Assembly (NCBI RefSeq): GCF_029882185.1
Contig: NZ_JAOULD010000003.1
Location: forward strand, 1-64,000
Reading direction: 5' to 3'
Source: Candidatus Nitrosopumilus sp.
Lineage (GTDB): Archaea > Thermoproteota > Nitrososphaeria > Nitrososphaerales > Nitrosopumilaceae
Length of the DNA: 64,000 nucleotides
Positions 18,164-25,903 of the stretch are shown one piece after another (the first letter of the stretch is position 1; every line of letters begins with the position of its first letter). A program made the position numbers and the translations under genes. The notes beneath the pieces were generated by a model, which saw only the letters and a list, made by a program, of their open reading frames with translations, did not search any database and was not told the DNA's origin.

Positions 18164-18655
18164 ATGGAACCTGAAGAAAAGATTCAGGCACACATAGTTT
18201 CAGTGTGGAGAGAATCCAAGAAATTCTTTTCAATTGGTGGGAAAGAAGGTATGTTGGTATTAACTGACAAACATTTGATGTTTATTCATAAGACAGAAGC
18301 TAAAATGAATTGGTGGAAAGCTATTACTCAAAGACAAGTAATCAATTTTATTAAATCAAAAAATACAATGATCCGCCATGATGGGTATAATGAAGAAGAT
18401 TTGATGAATGATTGCGAAGATGACAGGAATATTGAGTTAGGGTTTGATGATATTTCCAGTATTAGTTTTACAGAAAAAGATTGGGGAAATTCATTACAAC
18501 TAGAATATCAAAAGAATGGAAAAGATGAGAAATTTCAGTATTCAATAGCCCAAGACTGGGTGAAATATCCTGTAAAAGAGCCTACAAAATACATGAAAGT
18601 GGATTGGAAGCCTTTTGTGCAATATATTAAAGACAGACAGAAATTTACAAAATAA
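18164..18655 (+). CDS. Conserved hypothetical, PH-like fold possible
   Basis: 163 residues, soluble. The pattern of strands (GMLVLTDKHLMFIHK, LGFDDISSISF, LQLEYQ) followed by a C-terminal helix with FVQYIKDRQ is like bacterial pleckstrin-homology/GRAM-type domains. A Trp-rich stretch (MNWWKAI near residue 48) and an acidic loop are present. Such domains bind lipids or proteins, but neither is shown here. The gene ends two bases before the TTG start of cbiE, so the two are probably co-transcribed and translated together. Confidence 0.6.
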   Translation: MEPEEKIQAHIVSVWRESKKFFSIGGKEGMLVLTDKHLMFIHKTEAKMNWWKAITQRQVINFIKSKNTMIRHDGYNEEDLMNDCEDDRNIELGFDDISSISFTEKDWGNSLQLEYQKNGKDEKFQYSIAQDWVKYPVKEPTKYMKVDWKPFVQYIKDRQKFTK

Positions 18656-18657
18656 AA

Positions 18658-19371
18658 TTGAAGGTTTATGCTGTAGGTGTCGGGCCTGGTTCTCCAAAAT
18701 ATGTGACAGAAATAGTGAAAGAGATTATTCAAAATTGTGATGTAGTTATCGGTTACAAATACACTCTAAAAACTATTGAAGAGTTGATTGTAGGAAAAGA
18801 AATCTATGAAATTACTATGAATGATCAAGAAGATTCCTATCAAAAGATTCTGCCAGAGCTTGGTGACAGAACATTAGTGATTCCATTTACAGGCGATGTA
18901 AATTTTTCAGAATCAGAAGTAGTTGACAGATTAATAGAAATTTTTGGCGAAGTAGAAATTATTCCAGGCATTAGTTCAATTCAAGTTGCTGCATCAAGAG
19001 CAAAGGTTCCTCTTGATAAATCAAAAGTAATTACAATGCATGTAACTACTCCAATTGAAGATAAAAAATTAGAATTACAAAAGGCATTGATTGATGGTTT
19101 TAGTGTTGTTTTGGTTCCAAGACCTTGGCCAAAACAACCAGATAAGCATTTTATGCCTTCTGAAATAGCCATTTATCTTCGAGAATATGGTTTTGATACT
19201 GAAAAGATGAAGGTTCATGTTTTTGAGGCAATAACCACTGAGAATGAAATATGTTTTGAAGGTACGGTAAAAGATTTGGAAGAGAAAGAATTTTCTGATT
19301 TGTCGGTAATGGTGTTCAACCAAGTAAGTCTTGATTCATATATGAATTATAGATGGCAGTGGGAGAGTTAA
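18658..19371 (+). CDS. cbiE: Cobalt-precorrin-7 C5-methyltransferase
   Basis: 237 residues, start TTG. The tetrapyrrole methylase fold is shown by VGVGPGSPKYVT at the N-terminus (SAM-binding loop), the IPFTGDVNFSES segment, the PGISSIQVAASR motif near residue 100, and a C-terminal region with VFEAIT. This fits CbiE, which methylates C5 of cobalt-precorrin-7 in corrin-ring synthesis; CbiT is not fused here. Ammonia-oxidising archaea are known to make cobalamin, and no other cobalamin gene lies in this window. The 3' end overlaps the following convergent gene by four bases. Confidence 0.85.
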   Translation: MKVYAVGVGPGSPKYVTEIVKEIIQNCDVVIGYKYTLKTIEELIVGKEIYEITMNDQEDSYQKILPELGDRTLVIPFTGDVNFSESEVVDRLIEIFGEVEIIPGISSIQVAASRAKVPLDKSKVITMHVTTPIEDKKLELQKALIDGFSVVLVPRPWPKQPDKHFMPSEIAIYLREYGFDTEKMKVHVFEAITTENEICFEGTVKDLEEKEFSDLSVMVFNQVSLDSYMNYRWQWES

Positions 19372-20261
19372 TTTCCTTGTTTATTTTTTGATGTACCAAA
19401 CGAAACATTATCCACGTTAGGGAAACTTGCTACTTCAATTTTCATATAATTATAGTCTGGATCATATAATTTGTAAATTCCTATACCATCAAATGTAATA
19501 TTAGCAGATTCGCCAGGTGCAATATATCCAGTTAAAATTCTTCCATCAGGTGTAAATGGATTGTATCGATCACCATACTTTTCTTTTCCACTAATTATGC
19601 TATGTTGTACTACATCATCATTTACTAAAGTAATAGTAGTACCTGGCTGTACTGAAAGTCTATCAATAGAAAAGAATCTAAGATAACTTGAGCTGTCAAA
19701 TCCAGGAACAGTGTTATCAGTTTTTTGTGCAGATGAACCTCTAAGAATGTGAATAATTAGATTTGATTTTTCAGTGTCTGTTGAAGTTGGTGTGATTTTA
19801 GAAAAAGTTGACAGTTTTGTTGTGTAAATAATCTTATATGTTTCATCAGATGTCGTAATTCTTCCAGTAAAACCATAAATTGATGCATCTTTACTTTCTT
19901 CAACTAGTCTTCCAAAAAAGCTAATTGATGTATCAAAACCAGTTGAACTTTCAACTAGACCATTTATTCGAATATATTTTCCTTCACGTAAAAATTTTCC
20001 TTGTAAATTGGAAATTACAAATTCTTCATCATTTAATGTGATAAAACCATCATGTACAAGAAAATTAATCGTACTTCCACTCTGTTTTTGAGAAGATAGA
20101 CCAAGATCAATTTCCGATATTTTGATAATTTCCTCAGTTACAGCAAATCCAGATCCTTCTAAAAGAAATGCTTGATTTTCAGAAATTTCCGCAAATGAGG
20201 TATTTGCAAAATATCCAGATGAAATCAAAAGTAAAACTAATAGTGAAATGGTTGCTTTCAT
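19368..20261 (-). CDS. Exported protein with cupredoxin-like C-terminal domain lacking copper ligands
   Basis: 297 residues. A signal peptide covers about 1-24. The middle part (about 30-170) is beta-rich with repeated strands and resembles an extracellular beta-sandwich. The C-terminal 100 residues have the cupredoxin layout: LSVQPGTTITLVNDDVVQHS with the first His, then APGESANITFDGIGIYKLYD. Where blue-copper proteins carry a Cys and second His before the Met, this protein has DPDYNYM. The type 1 centre therefore cannot form in the normal way. It may have lost copper or bind another ligand. It overlaps cbiE at its 3' end. Confidence 0.7.
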   Translation of the reverse strand: MKATISLLVLLLISSGYFANTSFAEISENQAFLLEGSGFAVTEEIIKISEIDLGLSSQKQSGSTINFLVHDGFITLNDEEFVISNLQGKFLREGKYIRINGLVESSTGFDTSISFFGRLVEESKDASIYGFTGRITTSDETYKIIYTTKLSTFSKITPTSTDTEKSNLIIHILRGSSAQKTDNTVPGFDSSSYLRFFSIDRLSVQPGTTITLVNDDVVQHSIISGKEKYGDRYNPFTPDGRILTGYIAPGESANITFDGIGIYKLYDPDYNYMKIEVASFPNVDNVSFGTSKNKQGN

Positions 20262-20350
20262 GATTAAATTCTCATCTAATTTGGTTTATAATTTGCTACT
20301 AAATTATTTTAGACTGATTAGGCAAAACGAGAGGAATTAAAGATCAGAAT

Positions 20351-20884
20351 TCAGGCATTGTTCATTAGACCTTCTTTTTGAGCTATTTCTATCATGTAAA
20401 ATTCAATATATCCACCAGCTAAAAGAAGACCCGTAACAATTCCAATTTCAATTAATGTTGGTTTGATAAATGGCATCAAATCAAATTTTTTGAGAATTGC
20501 TCTGATCAAAATAAAACTCCTAGAAATTCCAAGAGAATATGCTACTAGTTCGATTAAACCAAACGGAGAAAAGAAAAGAATTGACAGTGGTGGAATCTCA
20601 CCAATTTCTGGTGCAGTAAAGGCTATTGATGCAAATGCAAATCCTGTAGACCATGAAGCAAATAATCCCCATACAATCCCAAATCCAGGAATAAACATTG
20701 GAAGAGCTATGGTCAAATTATGTGTAAATATTCCAAATGCATCAATATCCAAAACAAGTGCTTCAAATTCTGCCATAAATGCATCTGCTTCCTCTTCAGT
20801 AACAGTAGATAATGAGCCGATTTGAAATAAAGCTGCAAAAAGCCCTAAAAATACAAAGAATGAGATAATTCTAAGTTTATTCAC
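20351..20884 (-). CDS. SpoIIM-like (stage II sporulation protein M family) membrane protein
   Basis: From a GTG at 20884, 177 residues; a TTG at 20905 is an alternative start. Four or five hydrophobic helices are visible. A helix-turn with HNLTIALPMFIPGFGIVWGLFASWSTGFAF and a later PFGLIELVAYSLGISRS match the archaeal SpoIIM/DUF95 family, in which an Asn-bearing helix and a second E-containing helix are conserved. Family members are membrane proteins that may be transport subunits; the name comes from Bacillus and implies nothing about sporulation here. It is divergent from the PolD small subunit gene. Confidence 0.75.
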   Translation of the reverse strand: MNKLRIISFFVFLGLFAALFQIGSLSTVTEEEADAFMAEFEALVLDIDAFGIFTHNLTIALPMFIPGFGIVWGLFASWSTGFAFASIAFTAPEIGEIPPLSILFFSPFGLIELVAYSLGISRSFILIRAILKKFDLMPFIKPTLIEIGIVTGLLLAGGYIEFYMIEIAQKEGLMNNA

Positions 20885-20960
20885 ACAGCATAATATTATG
20901 AACAATATTTGAGGGTTGGTGCAGGCGCAGATTTAATTAAACCAGATTGTACTTTTTGAT

Positions 20961-22406
20961 ATGAAAAAGGAACTTACTTTTGCATTAAATTATGCGTTAA
21001 ACAAGGGATTCCAGATTCATCCGGACGCTTTTAAAATTTTAGAAGATATAGATGTAAAAAAATTGGAGAAGATAATAAAAGAAATAGTCAGAGAGAAAAC
21101 TAGACAAAAATTATTCCAGATTAATCAAGATGATTTAGAAACATATCTTGGAATTAAAGACGATCTTTCATTACAAAATGAAATTAAAATATTATCAGAT
21201 CCTACAAGTAAGATAACTTCAGGTGAAGGGGTAAAAGGATACAATGCATTATTTTCTAGTCGTTTTAACAAACTTAAACGAATTATTTCAGACAGACCAG
21301 AGTCAAAAATGCTCAAATCTGCAGCATCTCTAAAAAATACAAAAATTGAAGATGATTTGTATGTTTGTGGATTAGTTTCAGTTAGAAGTTCTGAGAGAAA
21401 CATCACAAAAATCGTTCTTGAAGACCCATCAGGCTCATTTGAAGGCATTATTTTTGATGAGGAATTACAAAAAACTGCTGGTACTTTGTTATTGGATCAA
21501 TTTGTAATGGCAAGAGTAGGTTCGGCTAAAAACTCTGGATATATCATCAAGGATTTAATTTTGCCAGATATTCCAGAACAGGCTAAAAACAAGTCAGAAA
21601 GTGAAGCATATGCCGTATTTCTTTCTGATTTGCATATAGGAAGCAGATATTTCATGGAAGAAGAGTTTTCAGATTTTGTATCATGGATCTCTAGTCCTGA
21701 TCCAATTGCAAAGAAAATTAGGTTTGTCTTGATTGGAGGTGATGTTGTAGATGGAGTAGGAATCTATCCAAATCAGAATAAAGAACTGGTATGTCAGACA
21801 ATCCAAGAACAGTTAAAAAAAGCAGAGGATTTGATTGACAAAATCCCAAAAAATGTAAAGATCATCATAATGCCTGGAAATCATGATCCTGGAAGAAGAG
21901 CACTACCACAGCCAGCCATACCTCAAAAATATAATTCTGGTTTGTGGGAAAGGGAAAATGTGTTTATGGTGGGTAATCCTGCCGTAGTCTCATTAAATGG
22001 AGTTAAGGTTTCAATGTTTCACGGACAAAGTATAGATGATATTGTAAAGACCACCCCAGGTCTAAGTTATGATAGACCTACAGATGTGATGAGACATCTT
22101 CTTAGAGCAAGACATTTGAGTCCAATTTATGGTAACCAGACACCGATAGCACCTGAGATGGAAGATCTTATGGTAATTCAAGATATTCCAGATATTTTTC
22201 ACGTCGGTCATGTCCATAGAGCACAACTAGACATGTACAAGGGAATTTTATTGATAAACTCAGGTTCATGGCAAAAGCAAACACCATTTCAAGCCAGTGT
22301 TGGGATGACACCAAATCCAGGAATTGCTATTTTAGTAAATCTCAAAACTTTCCAAGTTTTCCATCAAAACTATAGTTCTAATTTAGATAATATCTTGCAA
22401 AGTTAG
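20961..22406 (+). CDS. DNA polymerase D small subunit (DP1)
   Basis: 481 residues. The N-terminal 95 residues are helical, then an OB fold (about 125-215), and a calcineurin-like phosphoesterase domain (about 225-460). Metal-binding motifs are all present: FLSDLHIGS near 222, GGDVVDG near 260, PGNHDPG near 305, MFHGQS near 353 and HVGHVHR near 415. DP1 is the proofreading 3'-5' exonuclease of PolD, so this copy looks catalytically complete. It pairs with the large subunit encoded 4.3 kb downstream. The 3' end overlaps the convergent orc1/cdc6 gene by 24 bases. Confidence 0.95.
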   Translation: MKKELTFALNYALNKGFQIHPDAFKILEDIDVKKLEKIIKEIVREKTRQKLFQINQDDLETYLGIKDDLSLQNEIKILSDPTSKITSGEGVKGYNALFSSRFNKLKRIISDRPESKMLKSAASLKNTKIEDDLYVCGLVSVRSSERNITKIVLEDPSGSFEGIIFDEELQKTAGTLLLDQFVMARVGSAKNSGYIIKDLILPDIPEQAKNKSESEAYAVFLSDLHIGSRYFMEEEFSDFVSWISSPDPIAKKIRFVLIGGDVVDGVGIYPNQNKELVCQTIQEQLKKAEDLIDKIPKNVKIIIMPGNHDPGRRALPQPAIPQKYNSGLWERENVFMVGNPAVVSLNGVKVSMFHGQSIDDIVKTTPGLSYDRPTDVMRHLLRARHLSPIYGNQTPIAPEMEDLMVIQDIPDIFHVGHVHRAQLDMYKGILLINSGSWQKQTPFQASVGMTPNPGIAILVNLKTFQVFHQNYSSNLDNILQS

Positions 22407-23585
22407 ATCGTCTTTGAATGTTTTTTTTATCATTTCAGACGATATTGTAAGTTTGTATTTTTTTGTCCTGCCATGAATTCCTTGATGAATTAGTCTTCCT
22501 GAAATTATTCCAGATAATTCAATTTCACTGAGCATTTGTGTTATTCTTCTTTGAGTTAGCTCGTCTTTTCCAACTGCCTTACAGAGATTTTTGTAAGATG
22601 AATAAATCTCGCCTGTAGAAGAACCATTTGCCTTCATTATTGCAATAAGGACTAGTTTTTCATGTAGTGGAAATGATTTGAGAGATTTTTCCTCTTTATT
22701 TTCTTCCATTTTTTGAGAGGCTTCTCTCACATGTTCAACAGTGACTTTCTCTGATTGTTGACGTTCAGCAAGTTCTCCTGATACTCGAAGTAAATCTATT
22801 GCTCGTCTGGCATCACCGTGTTCTCCTCCAGCAAGTGCGGCAATGAGATTTAGTGCGGGTTCATCTACTGAATTTGCAACAAATGATTCATTGATTCTTT
22901 CTTCAAGAATTTTTTTTATTTGTTCAACATCATAGTTTGTAAATACAATCTCCTCTTCTCCTAGGCTGCTGATTACCCTAGGATCCAATCTTTCTTTAAA
23001 TGTCAAATCATTTGAAATTCCAACCAAAGTTAGAGAACCTTGTGTTAGACGTTCATTTGCTCTAGTGAGTTGATAGAGTATATCCTTGCCTGTTTTTGCT
23101 ACTAATTGGGCTAAATAATCAATTTCGTCAATCACAAAAATTGCGTTAAGTTTTTCTTCATCTATTTTTGTTAGTAATCTTTTGAATACCACGCTGATTG
23201 CCAGTCCATTTGAGGGTAATTCCTTCTCATTTAGGCCTAATTGCCTGCCTAGACTCACTAATAATCCATAAAGGGTTGTTTCTTCTTTAGAATTAGAATA
23301 TATTAATTTAATTGGAAAGTTTGATTTCTCTACCCTTTCTTGAATTTTTGAAAGAACTTTTTTCACAACCAAGGTTTTGCCTGTACCTGGTTTTCCATAT
23401 ACTAGAAGATTTGATGGTCTGGATTTTTTCAAAATAGGTAACAATGATTGAGTAACTTGTTCTTGTTCAGATTTTCTATGTAAAATAATTTCTGGAATAT
23501 ATGTATAATGAAGAATATCTCGATTTTTTATTATTGATTTTCCTGATTCTGCAGCATCTAACATATCATCTATAGGATCAGACAT
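22383..23585 (-). CDS. Origin-recognition ATPase Orc1/Cdc6
   Basis: About 400 residues from the ATG at 23585 (a GTG lies two codons upstream). AAA+ domain: Walker A GKPGTGKT near residue 65, Walker B FVIDEIDYL near 155, and sensor 1 VGISND near 192. The sensor 2 region GDARRAIDLLR lies near 257. A winged helix follows from about 310 and binds origin DNA. The gene sits directly beside the ORB-like repeats at 23829-23914, as is typical for an archaeal initiator next to its own origin. The gene reads away from the origin. Confidence 0.95.
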   Translation of the reverse strand: MSDPIDDMLDAAESGKSIIKNRDILHYTYIPEIILHRKSEQEQVTQSLLPILKKSRPSNLLVYGKPGTGKTLVVKKVLSKIQERVEKSNFPIKLIYSNSKEETTLYGLLVSLGRQLGLNEKELPSNGLAISVVFKRLLTKIDEEKLNAIFVIDEIDYLAQLVAKTGKDILYQLTRANERLTQGSLTLVGISNDLTFKERLDPRVISSLGEEEIVFTNYDVEQIKKILEERINESFVANSVDEPALNLIAALAGGEHGDARRAIDLLRVSGELAERQQSEKVTVEHVREASQKMEENKEEKSLKSFPLHEKLVLIAIMKANGSSTGEIYSSYKNLCKAVGKDELTQRRITQMLSEIELSGIISGRLIHQGIHGRTKKYKLTISSEMIKKTFKDDLTLQDII

Positions 23586-23828
23586 ACTCACACACCTTTG
23601 TTTCCTCTCAACACTAACACAATCATATCTGAATTAAGAGAGTATAGAATAGAATAGTAATTGTAGTTTAGTTTGTAATTAATTATTTTTAGTTAGTTTT
23701 AGATTTTCTAATAAAAAAATTAAAGAAAAAGATAGAGTGGAAATATTGGTGTGTGGGTTGTCCTTGATTGAAATTAAGTTAACATTTGTGTTAAGTTGGT
23801 GTTAAAAAAAACCAAAAAAACCCAATTT

Positions 23829-23852
23829 AACCCCTTTATTTCCATTCCAGGC
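23829..23852 (-). promoter_or_regulatory. ORB-like origin recognition box 1
   Basis: The element on the plus strand carries CCCCTTTATTTCCATTCC followed by AGGC. On the minus strand this reads as a GGAATGGAAATAAAGGGG core, which resembles the archaeal ORB consensus with its terminal G-string. A copy with the same core and orientation begins 62 bp downstream. Confidence 0.75.
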
Positions 23853-23890
23853 GTTAAGGTGAATGTTAACACTGTGAATATCATCAAAAT

Positions 23891-23914
23891 AACCCCTTTA
23901 TTTCCATTCCAGGC
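23891..23914 (-). promoter_or_regulatory. ORB-like origin recognition box 2
   Basis: Same 24-bp sequence as the element at 23829, in the same orientation and 62 bp away. The two identical copies with a G-run are the strongest origin signal in the window. An AAAGGGTT fragment at 23934-23940 may be the remains of a third copy. Confidence 0.75.
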
Positions 23915-24073
23915 ATGAAAATCTATTAAATTAAAGGGTTTATTGAGAGTTAACTGTTAACAACAAAAAATAGGTTAGGCACGGGTTAGGCAGTCAATGT
24001 TAACAAACCATTTAGTTAACAAACATTCTTGGATCATTTGAACTGTTAACATTCGATCCATTAGATCTCAAAG

Positions 24074-24460
24074 ATGGCTAAAAAAAGGATTAGAATAGAC
24101 ATGGAAGATTCTGATGGAGCTCGTTATGATATTAAATTAGAAGGTAATGTTACCAGAGACAAAGTCCTCAAAATCTTTGAAATGATGGACTTGATGAATA
24201 TTGAAGAAGAACAAGAGGTTACAAATATGGATTCTGTAGGTTCTAAAATTTGGAATATAGTGGATAAATTCTTCCCAATGGGCAAATTTACCTCTACAAA
24301 CATTCTTGAAAAATATGAAGATGAATATAATGAACCTGTAAAACTCAGTGTAATTTCCACATATTTGTCAAGATTTTCCACAAAAGGTAGGGTAAATAGG
24401 ACCAGAACAGGCCGAGAATGGACATATCAAACCATTAAACTAGCGCAAAAACAACAATAA
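24074..24460 (+). CDS. Origin-flanking conserved small protein, possibly winged-helix
   Basis: 128 residues, charged, without membrane segment. The N-terminal 50 residues alternate strand and helix and include an acidic IEEEQEV segment. Residues 55-120 have a helix-turn-helix-like pattern: KIWNIVDKFFPMGKFTSTNI, then an EPVKLSVISTYLSRF helix and a basic NRTRTGREWTYQ beta-turn, resembling a winged helix. It sits immediately after the origin palindromes and could bind them. I recognise no named family. Start ATG at 24074 with the palindrome cluster just upstream. Confidence 0.65.
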   Translation: MAKKRIRIDMEDSDGARYDIKLEGNVTRDKVLKIFEMMDLMNIEEEQEVTNMDSVGSKIWNIVDKFFPMGKFTSTNILEKYEDEYNEPVKLSVISTYLSRFSTKGRVNRTRTGREWTYQTIKLAQKQQ

Positions 24461-24464
24461 CTAA

Positions 24465-24626
24465 TCAAGAAATAGTAACTTTTCTAATCAATAATCGATC
24501 TTTTCCCAAAATTACTTTGACATATTCCCCTTTTTGAATATCCATATACTTTCTAAACTGTTTTGGAATAGAAATTGTTCCCGCAGAAGTGATTTTTACC
24601 AACACTTCATTGTCTTGGACTGACAT
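24465..24626 (-). CDS. AbrB/SpoVT-type small DNA-binding protein (53 aa)
   Basis: A 53-residue gene too short for a 60-residue ORF cut-off. It encodes the swapped-hairpin AbrB fold: the motif VKITSAGTISIPKQFRKYM (residues 10-28) followed by KGEYVKVILGKDRLLIRKV. MazE, AbrB and SpoVT share this two-fold DNA-binding domain. No toxin gene lies beside it, so it is more likely a regulator than an antitoxin. Its end faces the 24074-24460 gene, with four bases between the stops. AT-rich DNA with a TATA-like run upstream (24640-24660) would serve as its promoter. Confidence 0.75.
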   Translation of the reverse strand: MSVQDNEVLVKITSAGTISIPKQFRKYMDIQKGEYVKVILGKDRLLIRKVTIS

Positions 24627-24748
24627 AATACCACTATAAATTAATAATATATATAATTTATTAAATTATCTAATTATATTTTCATTATAAAATATGGCTA
24701 AATTACTCAAAATATTGTAAATTTACTATAAAAAATTCTTAAATTATT

Positions 24749-25351
24749 CTAATCTGAAATTGGATTGACTTCTAATTCTCCAACTTTTGCCATTCCTTTT
24801 TCAGTAATTGAATAAGTATATGGTTTTGATTCTGTGTTTCTTTGTACATATCCATCTTCAAACAACTTTTTCATCAGGCGTGAAGTATGTTCCCTACTTT
24901 TCTTTAATGTGATTTGTATGTCACGTGATGTCATAGCCTTGTTTGTGATTAGATGCAACACATAATCAATTGGGTTTGCAGGCGTAATAGTTGGTATTTT
25001 TGGTGTTGAAATCACTTTTTCAGGTACAACTTCTGGTTTGCTAACAACCTCAACAGGTCTTTCAGGAGCCTCATTCTTTGCCAATTTTTCTAAGAATTTT
25101 TTTAATTCCAAATTAGGATCCTCTGCTTTTTGTTCTATACCTTGAATTTCTAATGCATCTAGGCGTATTTTCATATCTATCAACTGCCTTTCGTAATATT
25201 CTAATCGTTCAGTTTGGGTTGCATCAAATACTTCCTTCTTAATTTTCACGAATGGACTTATCTTGAAATATGCATACAAACCTAAAATCCCCACAATAAA
25301 TGCTAAAATCACAGACAAAATCACTTCAGGTTCAGGAATTTCCACTAACAT
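24749..25351 (-). CDS. Membrane-anchored winged-helix regulator
   Basis: 200 residues from the ATG at 25351 (a GTG precedes it). One transmembrane helix at about 11-30 with few residues outside, a coiled-coil at about 42-75 (ERLEYYERQLIDMKIRLDALE), a Pro/Val/Lys-rich linker, and a C-terminal winged helix (about 128-195) with TSRDIQITLKKSREHTSRLMKKL as recognition helices and EKGMAKVG as the wing. This is a membrane-tethered DNA-binding protein, likely responding to a membrane signal. The upstream DNA carries TTGTGAT motifs that could be its own operator. Confidence 0.75.
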   Translation of the reverse strand: MLVEIPEPEVILSVILAFIVGILGLYAYFKISPFVKIKKEVFDATQTERLEYYERQLIDMKIRLDALEIQGIEQKAEDPNLELKKFLEKLAKNEAPERPVEVVSKPEVVPEKVISTPKIPTITPANPIDYVLHLITNKAMTSRDIQITLKKSREHTSRLMKKLFEDGYVQRNTESKPYTYSITEKGMAKVGELEVNPISD

Positions 25352-25370
25352 CACAACATCTATGCCTGCA

Positions 25371-25473
25371 TTGTGATTTATTGTGATAGAACAACATTAT
25401 TTCACACTTTAGATTAACAAACCACACATAATCACAAACAAAATCATTTTGTTACTTTACTAGATAATCACAT
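25371..25473. promoter_or_regulatory. TTGTGAT motif cluster upstream of the membrane winged-helix gene
   Basis: TTGTGAT occurs at 25371-25377 and 25381-25387 (10 bp apart, the same helical face), and its inverse ATCACAA occurs at 25431-25437, with a shorter ATCACA at 25468-25473. All lie between the start of the winged-helix gene (25351) and the end of the upstream gene (25477). The spacing suits dimeric regulators. Function inferred only. Confidence 0.35.
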
Positions 25474-25476
25474 ACA

Positions 25477-25839
25477 TCATATATTACATGCCTGACGAAT
25501 GAGCCTATCTATCACACTTATCACTTCATCTTCTCTTTCAGGAAAAATATCACTCTCATTTATCACACTAATTTGCTCAGAAAGTTTTGAAATCACATCT
25601 ATATCATCAGGTAAAAGTATGCCTAAACCACGAAAAAGTATGATTGAATAGAATAATCCGATTAATTTGTCTCTAGATTGACCAACCTGTCTATAATACG
25701 CACCTTTACTAATAGGAAAACTTGATTCTAGAAGATCTTTCTGATTTAAAATAATTTCAACTTGTCGCTCTGTAAACAGTGATTTTTTGATAATTTTACG
25801 TATAATATTGTTAAAATTAGATCCTTCAGACTTGTTCAT
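25477..25839 (-). CDS. Hypothetical helical protein, possible DNA-binding
   Basis: About 120 residues if started at the ATG at 25839; a further 10 residues upstream in frame contain several cysteines but would start inside the likely promoter (a TTTAAAG box lies at about 25880), so the later start fits a leaderless transcript. The protein is mostly helical with a possible helix-turn-helix in FTERQVEIILNQKDLLE. No membrane segment. It is divergent from GGGP synthase, sharing a short upstream region with the GTATAC palindrome. Unknown function. Confidence 0.55.
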   Translation of the reverse strand: MNKSEGSNFNNIIRKIIKKSLFTERQVEIILNQKDLLESSFPISKGAYYRQVGQSRDKLIGLFYSIILFRGLGILLPDDIDVISKLSEQISVINESDIFPEREDEVISVIDRLIRQACNI

Positions 25840-25903
25840 AGCTATACAAATCTGTATACAGTATTCCAATTAAACTTTAAAGAGACATCTACAGACATTC
25901 TTT

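Larger units (their letters stand above)
23778..24050. repeat. Cluster of seven GTTAAC palindromes
   Basis: GTTAAC occurs at 23778, 23865, 23949, 23956, 23999, 24015 and 24045. At this base composition I would expect about one per 3 kb by chance (rough estimate). Four copies are extended to TGTTAACA. They extend from beside the ORBs up to 24 bp before the start of the 24074 gene. They may be binding sites for an origin-associated factor or operators of the 24074 gene. Confidence 0.7.
23592..24073. other. Probable replication origin region (oriC)
   Basis: A 480-bp gene-free region between the Orc1/Cdc6 gene and the origin-flanking gene at 24074. It contains an AT-rich part at about 23641-23760, runs of A at 23802-23820, two ORB-like elements, seven GTTAAC palindromes and a repeated GTTAGGC pair at 23974-23991. 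The pattern of an initiator gene beside ORB repeats and an AT-rich unwinding stretch fits archaeal origins. Functional proof is not available from sequence alone. Confidence 0.8.

Noticed and set aside
20351-20905. SpoIIM-like gene as evidence of sporulation
   Set aside because: The family is found widely in archaea and the name reflects only the Bacillus member.
23592-24073. GTTAAC and ORB repeats as a CRISPR array
   Set aside because: Copies are short, irregularly spaced palindromes and no cas gene is nearby; they fit origin elements better.
24465-24626. AbrB-type gene as antitoxin of a toxin-antitoxin pair
   Set aside because: No toxin-like gene lies beside it; the neighbours are the origin-flanking protein and a membrane winged-helix protein.
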